Below are positions 1-11,964 of a stretch of 64,000 nucleotides of DNA, in pieces. The stretch's first letter is position 1. Each line of letters begins with the position of its first letter. A program made the translations under genes and the position numbers. Source of the DNA: Erinaceus europaeus (lineage: Eukaryota > Chordata > Mammalia > Eulipotyphla > Erinaceidae); assembly GCF_950295315.1 (NCBI RefSeq), contig NC_080175.1, positions 85,935,566 through 85,999,565 on the forward strand, given 5' to 3'. The notes under the pieces were generated by a model. The model had not been told where the DNA came from and searched no databases. It worked only from the letters and a program-made list of their open reading frames with translations.

Positions 1-1857
1 TAGGTTTGCAGGGATAGGAGAGAAAGAAAGAAAGAAAGAGAAAAGAAGGAAAGAAGAAGGAGAAGAAGAGGAAGAAAGGAAAAAAGGGAAAAGAATGTCA
101 GATATCCAGTGCAAGGAGACTGATGATCTGATGATCATCTACATGGAATACAATTTAAAGGTAACTTCTTCAGTGCTGGTAGATTTTTGAAGACACTTTC
201 AGTATTAGTTCATATAATTTGAGGGAAAAAAGGGAAGATACAGTGCAAAAGTAACTGAGTTTTCTTTAATTCTACTTTCTGTTATATTTGTCAAAACTAT
301 ATTACACTGGGATGATAATAAGAACAACCAAAGATAATCTACATCTGTAAAAACACAGAAGAAAATATTATACAGGGCTAACTTGCTGATGTATGATTTA
401 AACATATTCTGAAAGGCATGAACAATAGAAAACTTCAAATTGGAATGCAATTGTAATAGGACCCAATTACATAATCTAGATTCAAACAGTTAAACTTAAA
501 AGTATCTTTGTATAAAGACAACATGTATACCCATTTCAAATGTAGAAAAGGTACATATGTTCTCAAAGTTTACTTTGGACATAAATGAATGTTAAAATAT
601 TAATGGATTGAGAAATAAATCAACCAGTAGAGTTTTCTCTTTACTACCGACGAAGACCCCAGTCTGAGCGTCTGATGACATGTGAGAGCCATGCAGAGCA
701 GTAGCTTGTTTCACAAACAGTGGAGTGGTGATGGGGTCTGTCTCCTTCTCTCCCTTCTCTGTCTCTCTCTCTCTCTTTCCTCTTGCTCTGTCCATTTCTA
801 GCTGTGCTTGAAATAAAATAAAATGTAATGAATTTATCATCAAATTGTTTGATAAATACCAAGGAGAGTGCTTGTGCATGGAAAGAATAAATTGTTTGAA
901 AACAAACCTCTTGGACCAATACAAAGGCAAATAACAGTATGATATGACTCAAACATGGTATCTTAAAAAAAAAAGAGTTGATTTTATAATAACAACTAAT
1001 AGATTCGTGGTTTCCAGGGACTGGAGGAAAGAGAAAACAGATATAGATGAAACGGTGTGCAATTTAACCATACCACTAATGAATTCTGAGGACCTAATGT
1101 TCAGGATGATGACTATATTAACAATACAAATTATATACTTGAAATTTAAAAGTAGAACCTAAATTTTCTCAAAACACAGACAATAAATCATAATGTGAGA
1201 TTATACATCTGTGGATTATCTTGATTTTGGTAATAATTTTGAATGTATATATACATTAGATTATTTTTTATACACTTCAGATAATACAAATAGTTTTCAA
1301 CTATCCCTCAATAGGTCTGGAGAGAAAAAGATCTCCAAAAACAAACAAAACTAAACCAAACCAAAACAAAACAAAAACATCAAATAAACTATTAGTCCAG
1401 AACCTTTTGCAAAATATAATTTTCAAAATACTTGACAATGTGATGCAGAGCATATTTAAAATACTGCATAATCCTTGCCAAAGAGCTTAGATGTTAAACT
1501 GTAAACAATTATATGAATATTTACACTAAGTGGAAAATGAGCACTATAAATAGTATGTCATCAGACTAAGTCAATTTTGCCACAAAATAAATTCATGTCA
1601 ACTTGGATTTTGCTCCTCTAAGAATATGCCAAGGCGACTCAGGTTTCTGAGGTTTTAAATTTCAAAACTATATATTTAAGTCTCTGTGGGATTATCCAAG
1701 AGCATCATGGTGATTAAGAGTGACATCTAGTGGCAAGCAAGTTATTTTTCATACTCAAATGTTTTGCTAAAGGATTAATACAGGTAAAACTGAAACAGGC
1801 AAGCTACTAATTATTTTGAGTCTGAGAATATAAAACTTGATTTAAAAGTTCTCTGGA

Positions 1858-2138
1858 TGGGGAGTTGGTTGGTAGCCCAGCAGGTTAAGCACACGTAGCA
1901 AGGAAAGCAAGACTAGCATAAGGATCCTGGTTCAAGCCCCTGGCTCCCCACGCGCAGTGGAACTGCTTCACAGGCAGTGAAGCAGGCCTGCAGGTGTCTA
2001 TCTTTCTCTCCCCCTGTCTGTCTTCCCCTCTCTCCACTTCTCTCTGTCCTATCTAACAACGACAATATCATCAACAACAACAATAATAACTACAACAACA
2101 ATAAAAAGGGCAACAAAAGGGAATATATATATATATAG
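1858..2138 (+). mobile_element. tRNA-derived SINE, family A
   Basis: Family A is the tRNA head, then CCCACCTGCAGGGGAGTCGC-like body, pyrimidine stretch, and an ACAACAATAATAAC tail ending GGGCAACAAAAGGG. This copy is diverged. It is flanked by AGTTCTCT duplications and its tail has grown into (AT)n. Confidence 0.85.
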
Positions 2139-2204
2139 TTCTCTATATGAAGGAATTATTAAACATAATTGAATAGTAGAATGCATTTGGCAAAGGACAG
2201 CCCC

Positions 2205-2772
2205 TCAACATTAAGTTGGAGGACTCGAAGAGCAGGACCAACAGCTTGAAAGCTGTCAGGAGGAGCTGCTTGTTGCTGGCTTTGAAAGTGACTGGGATCC
2301 ATGTGGATTCAGTCTGCTAGGAAGGATTGTCAGTTTCCCCAATGAATGGGTACTCACGAGATGCACCACAGGAAGGTCGATCCAATCATCACCCAATCTG
2401 GTCCCCTACGCCTACACTGAACTTCTCTGTTCCAGTCTCTTGGAAACAGAGCTGGCAGTCAGCTGAGGTCAAGAACAAACACCTCATCACAGACCCCTGC
2501 AAGCGTCAACCCGGCTTTGACCTAGCACGTTATGATCGGGCCCTCCTCAATCGCTATCGAACAGGCCATGGCCGGTGCGCCGCTATGTTCCATCGCTGGG
2601 GAGCCAGAGACGACCCGAACTGCCCCTGTGGCTCCAGACAGACTATGACCCACATAGTCAACGACTGCCACCTCTCCAGATTCAAAGGAGGTCTCGAAAC
2701 TTTACATCAGGCTCAACCTGATGCTGTTGACTGGCTATGGAAGAAGGGCAAATGCTAGAAGAAGAAGAAGTG
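2205..2772 (+). mobile_element. 3' end of a non-L1 non-LTR retrotransposon ORF (clade undetermined)
   Basis: An open frame (2327-2758) ends in a segment typical of the C-terminus of several non-LTR reverse-transcriptase proteins outside L1: LNRYRTGHGRC, then FHRWG, then a cysteine/histidine cluster CPCGSRQTMTHIVNDC, then a short stretch ending AVDWLW before the stop. The stop is followed at once by a short (GAA)n run, the kind of microsatellite tail seen on RTE-like elements rather than a poly(A). No RT catalytic motif is present, so this is a 5'-truncated copy. The frame is open, but the upstream half is not recognisable. I cannot assign the clade by eye. Confidence 0.6.
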
Positions 2773-2997
2773 AATAGTAAGTCCATATCTTGTCATACAG
2801 TGTGATCACTATAATATCAGGACGACATAGAGAAGAGGCCCTGGGTCAGATGTAATGGTGATCTAAGAAGACTTTTTGAAAGAGGAAATGCTTAAGTGAG
2901 TTTTTGAAAGTGATATAATCAATTCAAGTATATATGTATATCAAACTGTCATGTTGTATACTTGAAATATACATGATGACATTTGTCCCTTATTCCT

Positions 2998-3222
2998 TTT
3001 TATTATCTTTATTTATTTATTACCAGATAGAGATAGCCAGAAATCAAGAGGGAAGGGAAGGAGGAGAGAGGGAGAGAAACAGAGAGACATCTGCAGCACT
3101 GCTTCACCACTTGAAAAGCTTTTCCCCTGCAGGTGGGGACTGAGAGCTAAAACCTGCGTCCTTGAGCATTGTGACATTGTGACATGTGCGCTCAACCTGG
3201 TGTGTCACCAGCCAGCCCCTCA
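2998..3222 (-). mobile_element. tRNA-derived SINE, family B
   Basis: Family B differs from A: head GGGGCCGGGTGGTGGCGCAC, then CACATGTTACAATGCACAAG, a GAAAGCTTTGC body and a CTCT-rich stretch ending in AATAAATAAA. Here it is reversed, with TTATTCCT duplications on both sides. Confidence 0.85.
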
Positions 3223-3659
3223 ATTATTCCTCAATAAAGCTGGAGAAAAAAAAAATCTAATGATGTTAAAAATGAATCTCAGACTAGATAGTTTCACTAA
3301 TCATAGACTATTTTATTTTAGAAATGTAACATGGAAAATATTTCAAATATTCATTGAAATTTTCAAATTAAAAGGGAAAATATTGTTTTGACAAAATGTA
3401 CAAAGTACCAGCAAGAAATGAAAACATATAAAATGGCACTGTTAAAAGGTGAGGTTCCATAGACAAAAGGATCTTGTTGATCAGACATCTATAGTGACAT
3501 GTGAATAACAAATGAAAAACATGTATCTCTAGTTCTGAATATCCTATTTAACTTTTTTATTATATTAGAAGAAAGCACTTACTACTAGCTTATGTGCTGT
3601 TTGTTTTGGATGGACATTTTACACTTTAATAAATGTATATATCAAAAATAAAATGGAAA

Positions 3660-4828
3660 ATAAGAGTTAATGGTTTATGGTAACAGAGCAGTTGTTGACA
3701 CATGGATACAATTTCTTATTCCTTTGTGATAAGCGTCTGCAAAACATTTTCACCACCAACTAAGATTCTTTTTTTAATTGTTTATTTAATAATGATCGAC
3801 AGGACCATAGCATAAGAGGGACACAAATCCACACAATTCCCACCACCAGAGTTCCGTATCCCATCCCCTCCATTGGAAGCTTTCCTGTTCTTTATCCCTC
3901 TGGGAGCACGGACCAAGGATAATTATGGGGTGTGGAAGGTGGAAGGTCTGGCTTCTGTAATTGCTTCTCTGCCGGACATGGGCATTGATCGGCAGGTAGA
4001 TCCATACTCCCAGCCTGTTTCTGTCTTTCCCTAGTGGGGCAGGGTTCTGGGGAGGTGGGGTTCCAGGCCATATTGATGAGGTCATCTGCCCTGGTTGGCA
4101 TCATGGTAGCATCTGCAACTTGTTGGCTGAAAAGCATTACTATATAAAGCAGAAAAAATTGTTTAATAAATCAGGAACCTAAAGGTAAGAGTAAAGCAGA
4201 TGTGGATGGGAGACCAACTAAGGTTCTTTCCCAACATCAAGCACCAGGAGATCACTCACTTTCCAACTCATCTATTCTCTCACTCCCCAGAGTCCTTTGC
4301 TTTGGGTGGAATACACCATACCTAGTCCAAGTTTCACTTTGTGTTTTCCCTTTCAGTTTTTGTTTCTTAAGTATCACCTACAAGATAGGTTATCAATATT
4401 TCTCTCTCTCTCTCTCTCTTTTTTTTTTTGCCTTATCTCACTTAACATGATTCCTTCAAGTTCCATCCAAGATGAGACGAAGGGGATGACTTCATTTTGA
4501 ACATCTGAGTAGTGTTCCATTGCGTACAGATACAAACTTCTTAGTCTTTCAGCTGCTTTTGGACATCTGAATTGTTTCAGAGTTTGGGCTATTAAAACTG
4601 TGCTCCTGTGAATACAGGTGTACATAGTTCACTTTGGATAGGTGTCTTTGTTTCTTTTGGATGAATCCCTATGAGAGCAATTGCGGAGTTATAGCCTAGG
4701 TTCACTTCTAGTATTCCGTGGAATTTGCTCCCTTTAAATGATACATAATATTAATCATGCTTTAGACTGCTTCCGGTTTTTGTTGGTATAAATAACACTA
4801 CAATGTATCACATGTCCTATGTATTTCT
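3660..4828 (-). mobile_element. L1 3' region, antisense, split by repeat R
   Basis: The + strand reads like the reverse of L1 3' sequence: TAGTGTTCCATTGCGTACAG, GGACATCTGAATTGTTTCAG and the GTTATAGCCTAGGTTCACTT type motifs. The same upstream block recurs antisense at 49.9-50.27 kb. Repeat R at 3772-4212 interrupts it. A corrupted form of ORF2-end/3' UTR; no usable frame. Confidence 0.7.
3772..4212 (-). mobile_element. Repeat R copy a, with 17-bp target-site duplications
   Basis: Repeat R is a family with at least eight copies in this window. On its own strand it ends GGTGGGAATTGTGTGGAATT-like, ACCCCTCTTATCCTATGG, then poly(A). This copy lies reversed inside an L1 and is flanked by ACCAACTAAGATTCTTT (3755-3771) and ACCAACTAAGGTTCTTT (4213-4229), showing L1-type retrotransposition. 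Confidence 0.8.
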
Positions 4829-5248
4829 TTCTTTTTAAAAATTTTTTATTTATAAAGAGGAAACTTTGACTAAATGATAGGATAAGAGGGGTACAACTCC
4901 ACACAATTCCCACCAACAGATCTCCATATCCCATTCCCTCCCCTGATAGATTTCCTATTCTTTAACCCTTTGGGAGTATGGACCCAAGGTCTTTGTGGGA
5001 TGCAGAAGGTGGAAGGTCTGGCTTCTGTAAATGCTTCCCTGTTGAACATGGGCATTGACAGGTCGATCTATACTCCCTGCCTCTCTCTCTCTTTCTCTAG
5101 TAGGGTGGGTCTCTGAGGAAGTGGAGCTCCAGGACATATTGGTGGGGTCATCTGTCCAAAGAAGTCTGGTCGGCATCCTGCTAGCATCTGGAACCTGGTG
5201 GTTTAAAAGAGAGTTAACATACAAAGCCAGACAGATTGCTGACCAGGT
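4829..5248 (-). mobile_element. Repeat R copy b
   Basis: Same family as copy a (shared ACACAATTCCCACCAACAGA and GGAAGGTCTGGCTTCTGTAA on +). It is flanked by CTATGTATTTCT and CTATGCATTTCT. Confidence 0.8.
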
Positions 5249-5431
5249 CTATGCATTTCTCTGTGTGTATATATCTTATCTGTATACTTAGCATGTGGAT
5301 GCAAGTGCTCAAATTCTATTGTTTATGTCAGATAGTTATTATAAGAGAAATTATTGGGCTGTGAATTATGAAGTATTATACATTCTGTTTATTTCCCAGA
5401 TTTTACTTACAAATGAGTCAATTTTCCTTTT

Positions 5432-5681
5432 TTTGTCTTTTTTTATTGTTGTAGTTATTATTGTAATTATTGATGCCGTTGTTGTTGGATAGGACAGAAA
5501 GAAATGGAGAGAGGAAGGGAAGACAGAGAAGGGAGAAAAAGAAAGACACCTGCAAACCTGCTTCACCGCTTGTGAAGCGACTCCCCTGCAGGTGGGGAGC
5601 TGGGGCTTGAACCTGGATCCTTATGCAGCCCTTGCGCTTAGCAGAATGTGTACTTAACCCGCTGAGCTACCACCCGACTCC
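5432..5681 (-). mobile_element. SINE family A
   Basis: Reverse copy with the tail at left (TTATTGTTGTAGTTATTATTG) and head at right (CCACCCGACTCCC). It is flanked by AATTTTCCTTTT-like and AGTTTTCCTTTT sequence. Confidence 0.85.
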
Positions 5682-6519
5682 CAGTTTTCCTTTTCTTATT
5701 ATTTCCCATGCATGTCCTTATACCTTGAACTCTTAATTAAGAATTCCCACCAACTTTGTACCTGTATTGATGTGTACAAACTTCATGCTATTTATTTAAG
5801 AATTTTAACATCATGCCATGTTTGATTGATTCTTGCAGCAATTACTTTGACATAGTCACTAAATATTAGCATCCAACCCTGCTTCTTCTCAACCTCTGCC
5901 ACTTTTAATGTTATATTGTTAATAAAGATCATGCCTTTAATAATTTTTGTGTTTATCCTTCATTTTTTACTCATCTATTTTCTCAAAATGATTCTCATTG
6001 ATCTAAGAATTACACAAATTCATTTCTTTAATGTCCTTCAACTGTCCACAAAGAGACTACCGTCACCTCCTAACAGTCTGTGCCTATGTTTGACCAAACA
6101 TTTAGCAAAGGAGGCATTCAGAAAATGAGAACTATAATAAAGCATTTTTCTCTACCTGCAGTGACTTTGATTATACTGGGCCTTATGCCAAATCACTTTC
6201 ATGACCTTAGATTTTGGCAGTAAAAAGAAGGTAATAGCTGTTGAAGAGAAATGAAACTGTTGCTTTTCCTTAGCACTCTTGACGATTCAGATCAAATGGA
6301 AACTGAGGCCCTGAGAGACAGAGAGATGAGTATAGCCAGGCGGTTGAAATTCAGGCCATTTCATGGCATTACCTTCTTTCTGTCTGCATATATTATTTCC
6401 CAGAAATTTTCTATCAACTTTGGATTTTATTTTGTAGAAGAAAACAAACCAAAAATGTTTTTGATGGGGGTCACTGGTGAACTTTAATGCCAATGGTTAG
6501 GCAGCATAAATTTACTTTT

Positions 6520-6692
6520 AACTTTTTTATTTTTAAGGATTTTTTTTTATATTTATACATATGAGAGAGTTTGACATCAGACAGATAGAGAAGTCAGAAC
6601 ACTACTACAGTCCATGCAATGCTGGGGATCGAACCGGAGCCTCGGACATCCTAGTCTAATGGTTTACCACTTGAATCATCCCCCCCCCCCAG
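6520..6692 (-). mobile_element. Old SINE, family D-like
   Basis: Reverse copy of a tRNA-like head: TGCTGGGGATCGAACCGGAG resembles a reversed B box (GGTTCGATCCC), followed by a C10 run. It is diverged. Confidence 0.5.
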
Positions 6693-6712
6693 TCAATAAC
6701 AGAAGTACTCAT

Positions 6713-7930
6713 TTTTTCCTTTTTATTAGTGATTTAGTATTGATTTACAAAATTACAAGATAACAGGTGTACAACTCCATACCGATCCCACTACCAGAGT
6801 TCTGAATCCCCAATTCCTCCATTGTAAGCCATGTTAGTTCTCTTAAGGTTGCAGATATGTTAACTATTATTTCTACAACTATCTGTTTTTATTTATATAT
6901 GTTTGCCCCCACCTTTTTTCCCCCTATGATTCCATCTTTTCTTCCTTACCAAGTCACACATACACCTGTTACTACATCCAAATATCGCTTTTTCCTTTTT
7001 CTCTCTTTGGGTCCTGGTGGAGTTGGAGTTCAGAGCCCTCTGGTCATCTTCTTCCTATCATTTCTCCCCCATTAGGAGTATGGATCATAATTATTTTTGG
7101 AGTGCAGAAGGTGAGAGTTATGGCTTCTGCATTTGCTTATCTGCTGGTCAGGGATATTGGCAGGCAAATTTATACCTACAGACTTCTTCTCCTTCCCTAG
7201 TGGGGTGGGGCTCTGGAGAGATGAGATTCAAGGACACACTGGTGGGTTAGTCTGCCCAGAGAAGTTAGGATGGAGTCATAGAAGCATCTGCAACTTGGTG
7301 ACTGAAAGGTGGGAAGATATAAAGCAGGACAAAATGATTCATAAGTGGGAAATAAAAGGTAGGAAACAACAAAAGAGAACAGGTATCTTAGAGTGGAACG
7401 AAGCTGGGAAGTCCATTTTGGGCATGTTCCAAGGGGACCATGACTATTGTAGTTTTTGCTTGAGTTTGACAGCTAACATGGAGTTGGACAAAAATATTGT
7501 CTGAGAAGATGCTGTCAAGAGTAGAGGAAAGGGCTAGAAAGTTGGACTAGGGCCTAAATACATATCTAGTACAAGAAACTGTGTAACCTCTAAGTCCCTT
7601 GCAGTCTGAGCTCACAGTTTATGGCCACAGCTGGGAGCATTCCAGACTGCACCCATTTCAGGACCAGTCTACCTCAAGTGGCAGAGCAGGATGACCCAAA
7701 CTCTTTTTAGAGACTGGGGCAGTATGTACCACTGCTAGTTTATAGTGAGGGCAAGGCCTGCAAGAGGGCTTATGATGACATTGCTGATGAAAGTGGCCAG
7801 TGATGGAGAGAGGGATCTGTTAGAGGTCTAGGCCCATTGGAATCCAAGGATACCCTAACTAGAGCCTGAGATGATGGGATGGACTGTTATTGACCAAAAA
7901 GGTAAACCAGTACCCAACCAGAAATGGGTT
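6713..7930 (-). mobile_element. Repeat R copy c, longest copy
   Basis: Homology to other copies runs from the 3' end at ~6713 (TTTACAAAATTACAAGATAA) through CTCCTTCCCTAGTGGGGTGG to CCAAGGGGACCATGACTATT and beyond. No long open frame. The 5' boundary is uncertain; related-looking sequence may extend to ~8.1 kb. Confidence 0.6.
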
Positions 7931-9066
7931 TTTGGGGTCTGTCTTTTTTGGGTATTTCTGTTAGATTACCAAGCTAATTTGGTCTAAATCTGATCAATTA
8001 CAAAATTTGTGATGCCTTCTTTAGGCACTACTACTAGGATTCCAGGTTCATTAGGTCTAAGTCTAATCACAGAGGGCAATTAAAGACTTTTCACTCTGAG
8101 TTATATAATTGTCTCTTGCTTATGGATACAACTAGCATTCCTTTTAAACACCTGCTTCTTGTTGATAATGATATTCTACAATTTTTACCAAGAAGTAAAC
8201 AAGTAATCAAAATGAGCCCACAGTTCATGTAGAGTTTCATCTGAAATAAATATTATTCACTTAATTATAGTATCATCCATTGAGAATAATCATCCTAGCA
8301 ATTCATATCTAGGGAGTCATTATTTGTAAAAAGTCAAGTGTAATCAATTAATTTAAATGCTTCAATGAATCTAAAAGAATTTCCTGTAAATATTTATATG
8401 GTTTACCTGGTAAAAGGACAAGACATGCATATCTATGGCATCAGAACAGTTGTCCTAAACAGACTGTTATAAATCTTAGTCTTTATCAGCTAGTAATGAT
8501 CACAAAATGTAATTTTTATCAGTCAATATTGACTATGTAACACAAACAGTAGGTTAAATGATCAAACACACTTAGTAATAAGAAGGGAGACTCCTTCCAA
8601 ACAATGAAATGCATCTGACTTGAGCAAAGTCAAGCTCATGAGCATTACAATTAAAATTACTTTTCCTGCTGGTTAAACATTTAAATAGTATTTTTTGTTA
8701 ATGCTGCAGTTTGCCTACATCTACTCATGGTATATTTTTGAAGCTATTTTAAGGACAAGTGTCTCGAAAGTTTCCCAGTCTAAAGCAGTAGAAAATTTAC
8801 ATATCTAATCTTGATATCCCCTTTGACCTTCTGGTTTCAATGTTCAATTATTTACTGAATTTTATAAAAGCCTCAAATTCAAAATATATTCAAAAAAGAA
8901 CTTTCATGGTTTTACATACTCCTTTGCCCATTTCTCTTTCTCACTGAGCACCTCCAATACCCTACCAATTATCTGATTCAGAAACCCAGAAGGCTGTAAA
9001 TGTTTAACAAAACACAAGGCTAGAAATATCTGAAATGTAGAAGACAAAGCTCAGAAACTCAGTAAT

Positions 9067-9273
9067 GGGGCCAGGTGGTGGTGCACCTGGTTAAGTGCTC
9101 ACATTACCTTGTGCAAGGATCCAGGTTCAACTCCCTGGTCCCCATCTTCAAGGGAAAAGCTTCCCAACTAGTAAAGCAGAGTTGCTGGTGTCTGTCTCTC
9201 TTCCTTTCTATCTCCTCTTCTCCCCTCAATTTCTCTCTGTCTCTATTCAGTAATAAATAAATTATTTTAAAAA
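9067..9273 (+). mobile_element. SINE family B
   Basis: Head GGGGCCAGGTGGTGGTGCAC, body and AATAAATAAATT tail. Its left duplication AGAAACTCAGTAAT (9053-9066) is matched by AGAAACTC at 9274 and AGAAACTCAGTCAT at 9578, because a family A SINE later entered the right duplication. Confidence 0.9.
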
Positions 9274-9281
9274 AGAAACTC

Positions 9282-9577
9282 GGGGAGTTGGGCTGTAGCG
9301 CAGCGGGCTAAGCGCAGGTGGCGCAAAGCACAAGGACCGGCATAAGGATCCCGGTTCGAACCCCGGCTCCCTACCTGCAGGGGAGTCGCTTCACAGGCGG
9401 TGAAGCAGGTCTGCAGGTGTCTGTCTTTCTCTCCTCCTCTCTGTCTTCCCCTCCTCTCTCCATTTCTCTCTGTCCTATCCAACAACGACAACAACAATAG
9501 TAACTACAACAATAAAACAACAAGGGCAACAAAAGGGAATAAATAAATAAAATAAATATTAAAAAAAAAAAAGAAAA
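9282..9577 (+). mobile_element. SINE family A, near-intact
   Basis: Contains an A box (TAGCGCAGCGG, 9296-9306) and a B box (GGTTCGAACCC), the internal RNA polymerase III promoter of tRNA genes. It has a full body, an ACAACAATAGTAACTAC tail and an AAATAAATAA end. Flanked by AGAAACTC at 9274-9281 and 9578-9585. Confidence 0.95.
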
Positions 9578-10070
9578 AGAAACTCAGTCATGTTATAGAC
9601 CACATTAGTTTATGGAAATTTCCACAAAATACTAAACCAACTCTGAAGAAAGTGAATTTTAATTTTAAATATTCCAGAATCGGAATTTTGGCATTTCCCC
9701 CTATCTTCATTGTAATCTTTCAAACTGATATTCTCAGAAATTCTCTGGCCCCACTGAGAAGCAAAAATAAATGAAGCAGATAGAGGTAGAGAAGAGGAGG
9801 CGGTAAAGGTAGAGTCAAAGAAAGAGGGAGAAAGTGTCTTGTAGCTGTCTGTTCCATCTTCTCTGTCATCATTTCTCACTAAGAGTTCATACGTGCAGAA
9901 TTACAAAGGGAGGGGCTATTGTAACAACAAATCCAGTAGGAATACCTCTTAAGTCAAAATTTGGAGAGCAAGGAGAGGAGCCACCTCTTGGTCCATACTT
10001 TTAACAGGTCAGGGGGATTGAAGTCTATTTCCTCTCTAGGTGTGAGGTAACAGACAAATGTATTCATACA

Positions 10071-10072
<2 letters not shown>

Positions 10073-10120
<48 letters not shown>

Positions 10121-10139
10121 CACGCACGCACGCACGCAC
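10073..10139. repeat. (CA)n with (CACG)n end
   Basis: About 23 CA units, then GCACGCACGCACGCACGCAC. Simple microsatellite in unique intergenic DNA. Confidence 0.95.
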
Positions 10140-10727
10140 CTAGGTAAAACCAGTAATAATTAGAGATTACATTGTTGAAAAACTCCAAATTCATGCAGAT
10201 CAAGATAAATATTTGTCCAATAGTTTTATAATTTGAAGACCTGTGCTTATTAAGTAGACTGTATACTGTTTATTTTCTTTATCCTTCCCTCTCTTATCAA
10301 ACTTCACTTCTCTAAACTACCAGGGTAAAAACACATTCATTTTTTCATTTAAAACTCTTGATGGGGAAGGTAACTGAGCATGCCTCTACTTACAAAGTTT
10401 TTTTCCCCCTGTTTACAAACAATAACTCTCAAGAACTTTTTGGTCACAGGCCTAATTACGAAAGAAGTTTCTGGAATTTTTTTTCCTTCGTTTTATTTTG
10501 CGATTAGGGCTTTGCACCTGTACTATTTCACCACTCTCAGCCTACCTTACCCTCACCCCCATTTTCCAAACAGTGTAAAGTCAGAGAGAGAGGCATATAC
10601 AGAATGAAGGAGAGACACCACAGTAATGTTCCATTACTTTGTGGTTTACAGTTAATTGTATTTCAGACTACTAGCTTCTCGCTTCCCTTACACTTTTCTT
10701 TTTGCAACCTCTTAATGTTCTAGAAAA

Positions 10728-10915
10728 AGGATAGAATCAGCAAGAAAGCTCACTTGTATAGTGTACCGCTCTGCCGTGTACATGACCCAGGTTCAAGAAT
10801 GGCCCTCACCACATTGAAGGAAACCTCTGTAGTCCTGTGGTCTCTTTCATTCTCTTTCTGCCACTTAACCCTTCTACCTCAATAGAAACACATACACAGA
10901 AATCTAAACAGTTAA
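10728..10915 (+). mobile_element. SINE, family E (diverged)
   Basis: Reads AGCTCACTTGTATAGTGTAC, then GACCCAGGTTCAAG (B-box-like), ACCACATTGAAGGAAACCTC and a CTCTTTC stretch. Related fragments lie at ~30.93 and ~63.79 kb. Confidence 0.55.
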
Positions 10916-11049
10916 CAAAATTTTGAAAGTGTTTTGAAAAATATTTTTAAATAATCATAATGAAAGTATTTTCAGGATGCAAAAAGACTTATTTGAAGTT
11001 AGGCTATTTAAATGAGGAGAAAAATATAAGGCTATCTCTGTCCCAGAAG

Positions 11050-11155
11050 GCTGCTGCTTCCCTACTCTTTCTTCTTCTTCCCCTTCCCCTTCTCCTTCTC
11101 CTTCTTCCTTCTCCTTCTCCTTCTCCTTCTCTTCCTTTTCCTTTTTTTTTTTTAA
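11050..11155. repeat. Pyrimidine tract (CTTCTC)n
   Basis: About 100 nt of almost pure C/T, made of CTTCTC/CTTCCC units then a T run. It may form a triplex (H-DNA); that is inference. Confidence 0.9.
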
Positions 11156-11419
11156 AATAAATAAAGTGTAGTATCATGCATTAACTCCAGAGGATTCTAG
11201 CTTTCAATTACCTGATTATGTCGATATCTTTTGTATGATAGTTAATTGCTCTTTTCTTTGGGCAAAAACATAAGTAGAGAAGAAATGTCAAAGTAGATAC
11301 ATCCTGAAAGTGAACGTGTGTATTAGTCAAAGTTCAGGTAAATGTACTCTCCCACTGCAGAGAGTCTAAGCATGTCTAGAAACTCCCCTGGCAAGTAGTT
11401 CCCCTTTGGCATATACGTC

Positions 11420-11960
11420 TCCATGCTGCTAAATTGTCACATTAGTCATGGGCCCCTTGGAATATACCTAAAATATACTACTTAGCTTCTTCTCACACTT
11501 AGACTCTTGGTTTCATCTGCTCTATTCTTACGTTTAGGTTCTTGATTATTAAACAATTTGTCCTACCTTATATCTTACTGCATTTCAGATACCAAGTTGC
11601 CGATGCTACCATGATGCCAACTTGACTTCCCTGGGTAGACAAACTCACCAATGTGTCCTAGAACCTCACCTTACCAGACCCCTACCCTGCTAGGGAAAGA
11701 AAGAAACAGGTTAGGGGTATGGATCATCGACCTGCCAATGACCATGCTCCGAGAAGAAGCAATTACATAGCCCAGACCTTCCACCTTCTGCTCCCCATAA
11801 TGAACGAAATTCTTTATCTTAAGCAGAGAGGGATAAAGAATAGGGAAGCTTCCAATGGAGGGAATGGGATACAGAACTCTGGTGATGGGAACTGGGTGGA
11901 ATTGTAACCCTCTTCTCCTACAAACTTGTTAATCATTATTAAAGCATTAATAAAGTCAAT
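11420..11960 (+). mobile_element. Repeat R copy d
   Basis: Sense copy. GGGCCCCTTGGAATATACCT matches the 5' part of copy h; GATGCTACCATGATGCCAAC and AAGCTTCCAATGGAGGGAAT match the core. It ends ACCCTCTTCTCCTAC and a degraded A-rich tail. Confidence 0.75.
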
Positions 11961-11964
11961 TCAA

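Noticed and set aside
9296..9370. tRNA gene suggested by clear A and B boxes
   Set aside because: The boxes belong to SINE heads followed by SINE body and tail and target duplications. No cloverleaf with acceptor stem was convincing.
9267..9500. Many 60-96 codon frames reading MLLLLDRTERNGERRGRQRG or VCRCLSFSPPLCLP-like peptides on both strands
   Set aside because: They are translations of family A SINE bodies, recurring at every copy on either strand (also 18537, 19099, 45546, 53735, 55143, 57068). Not genes.
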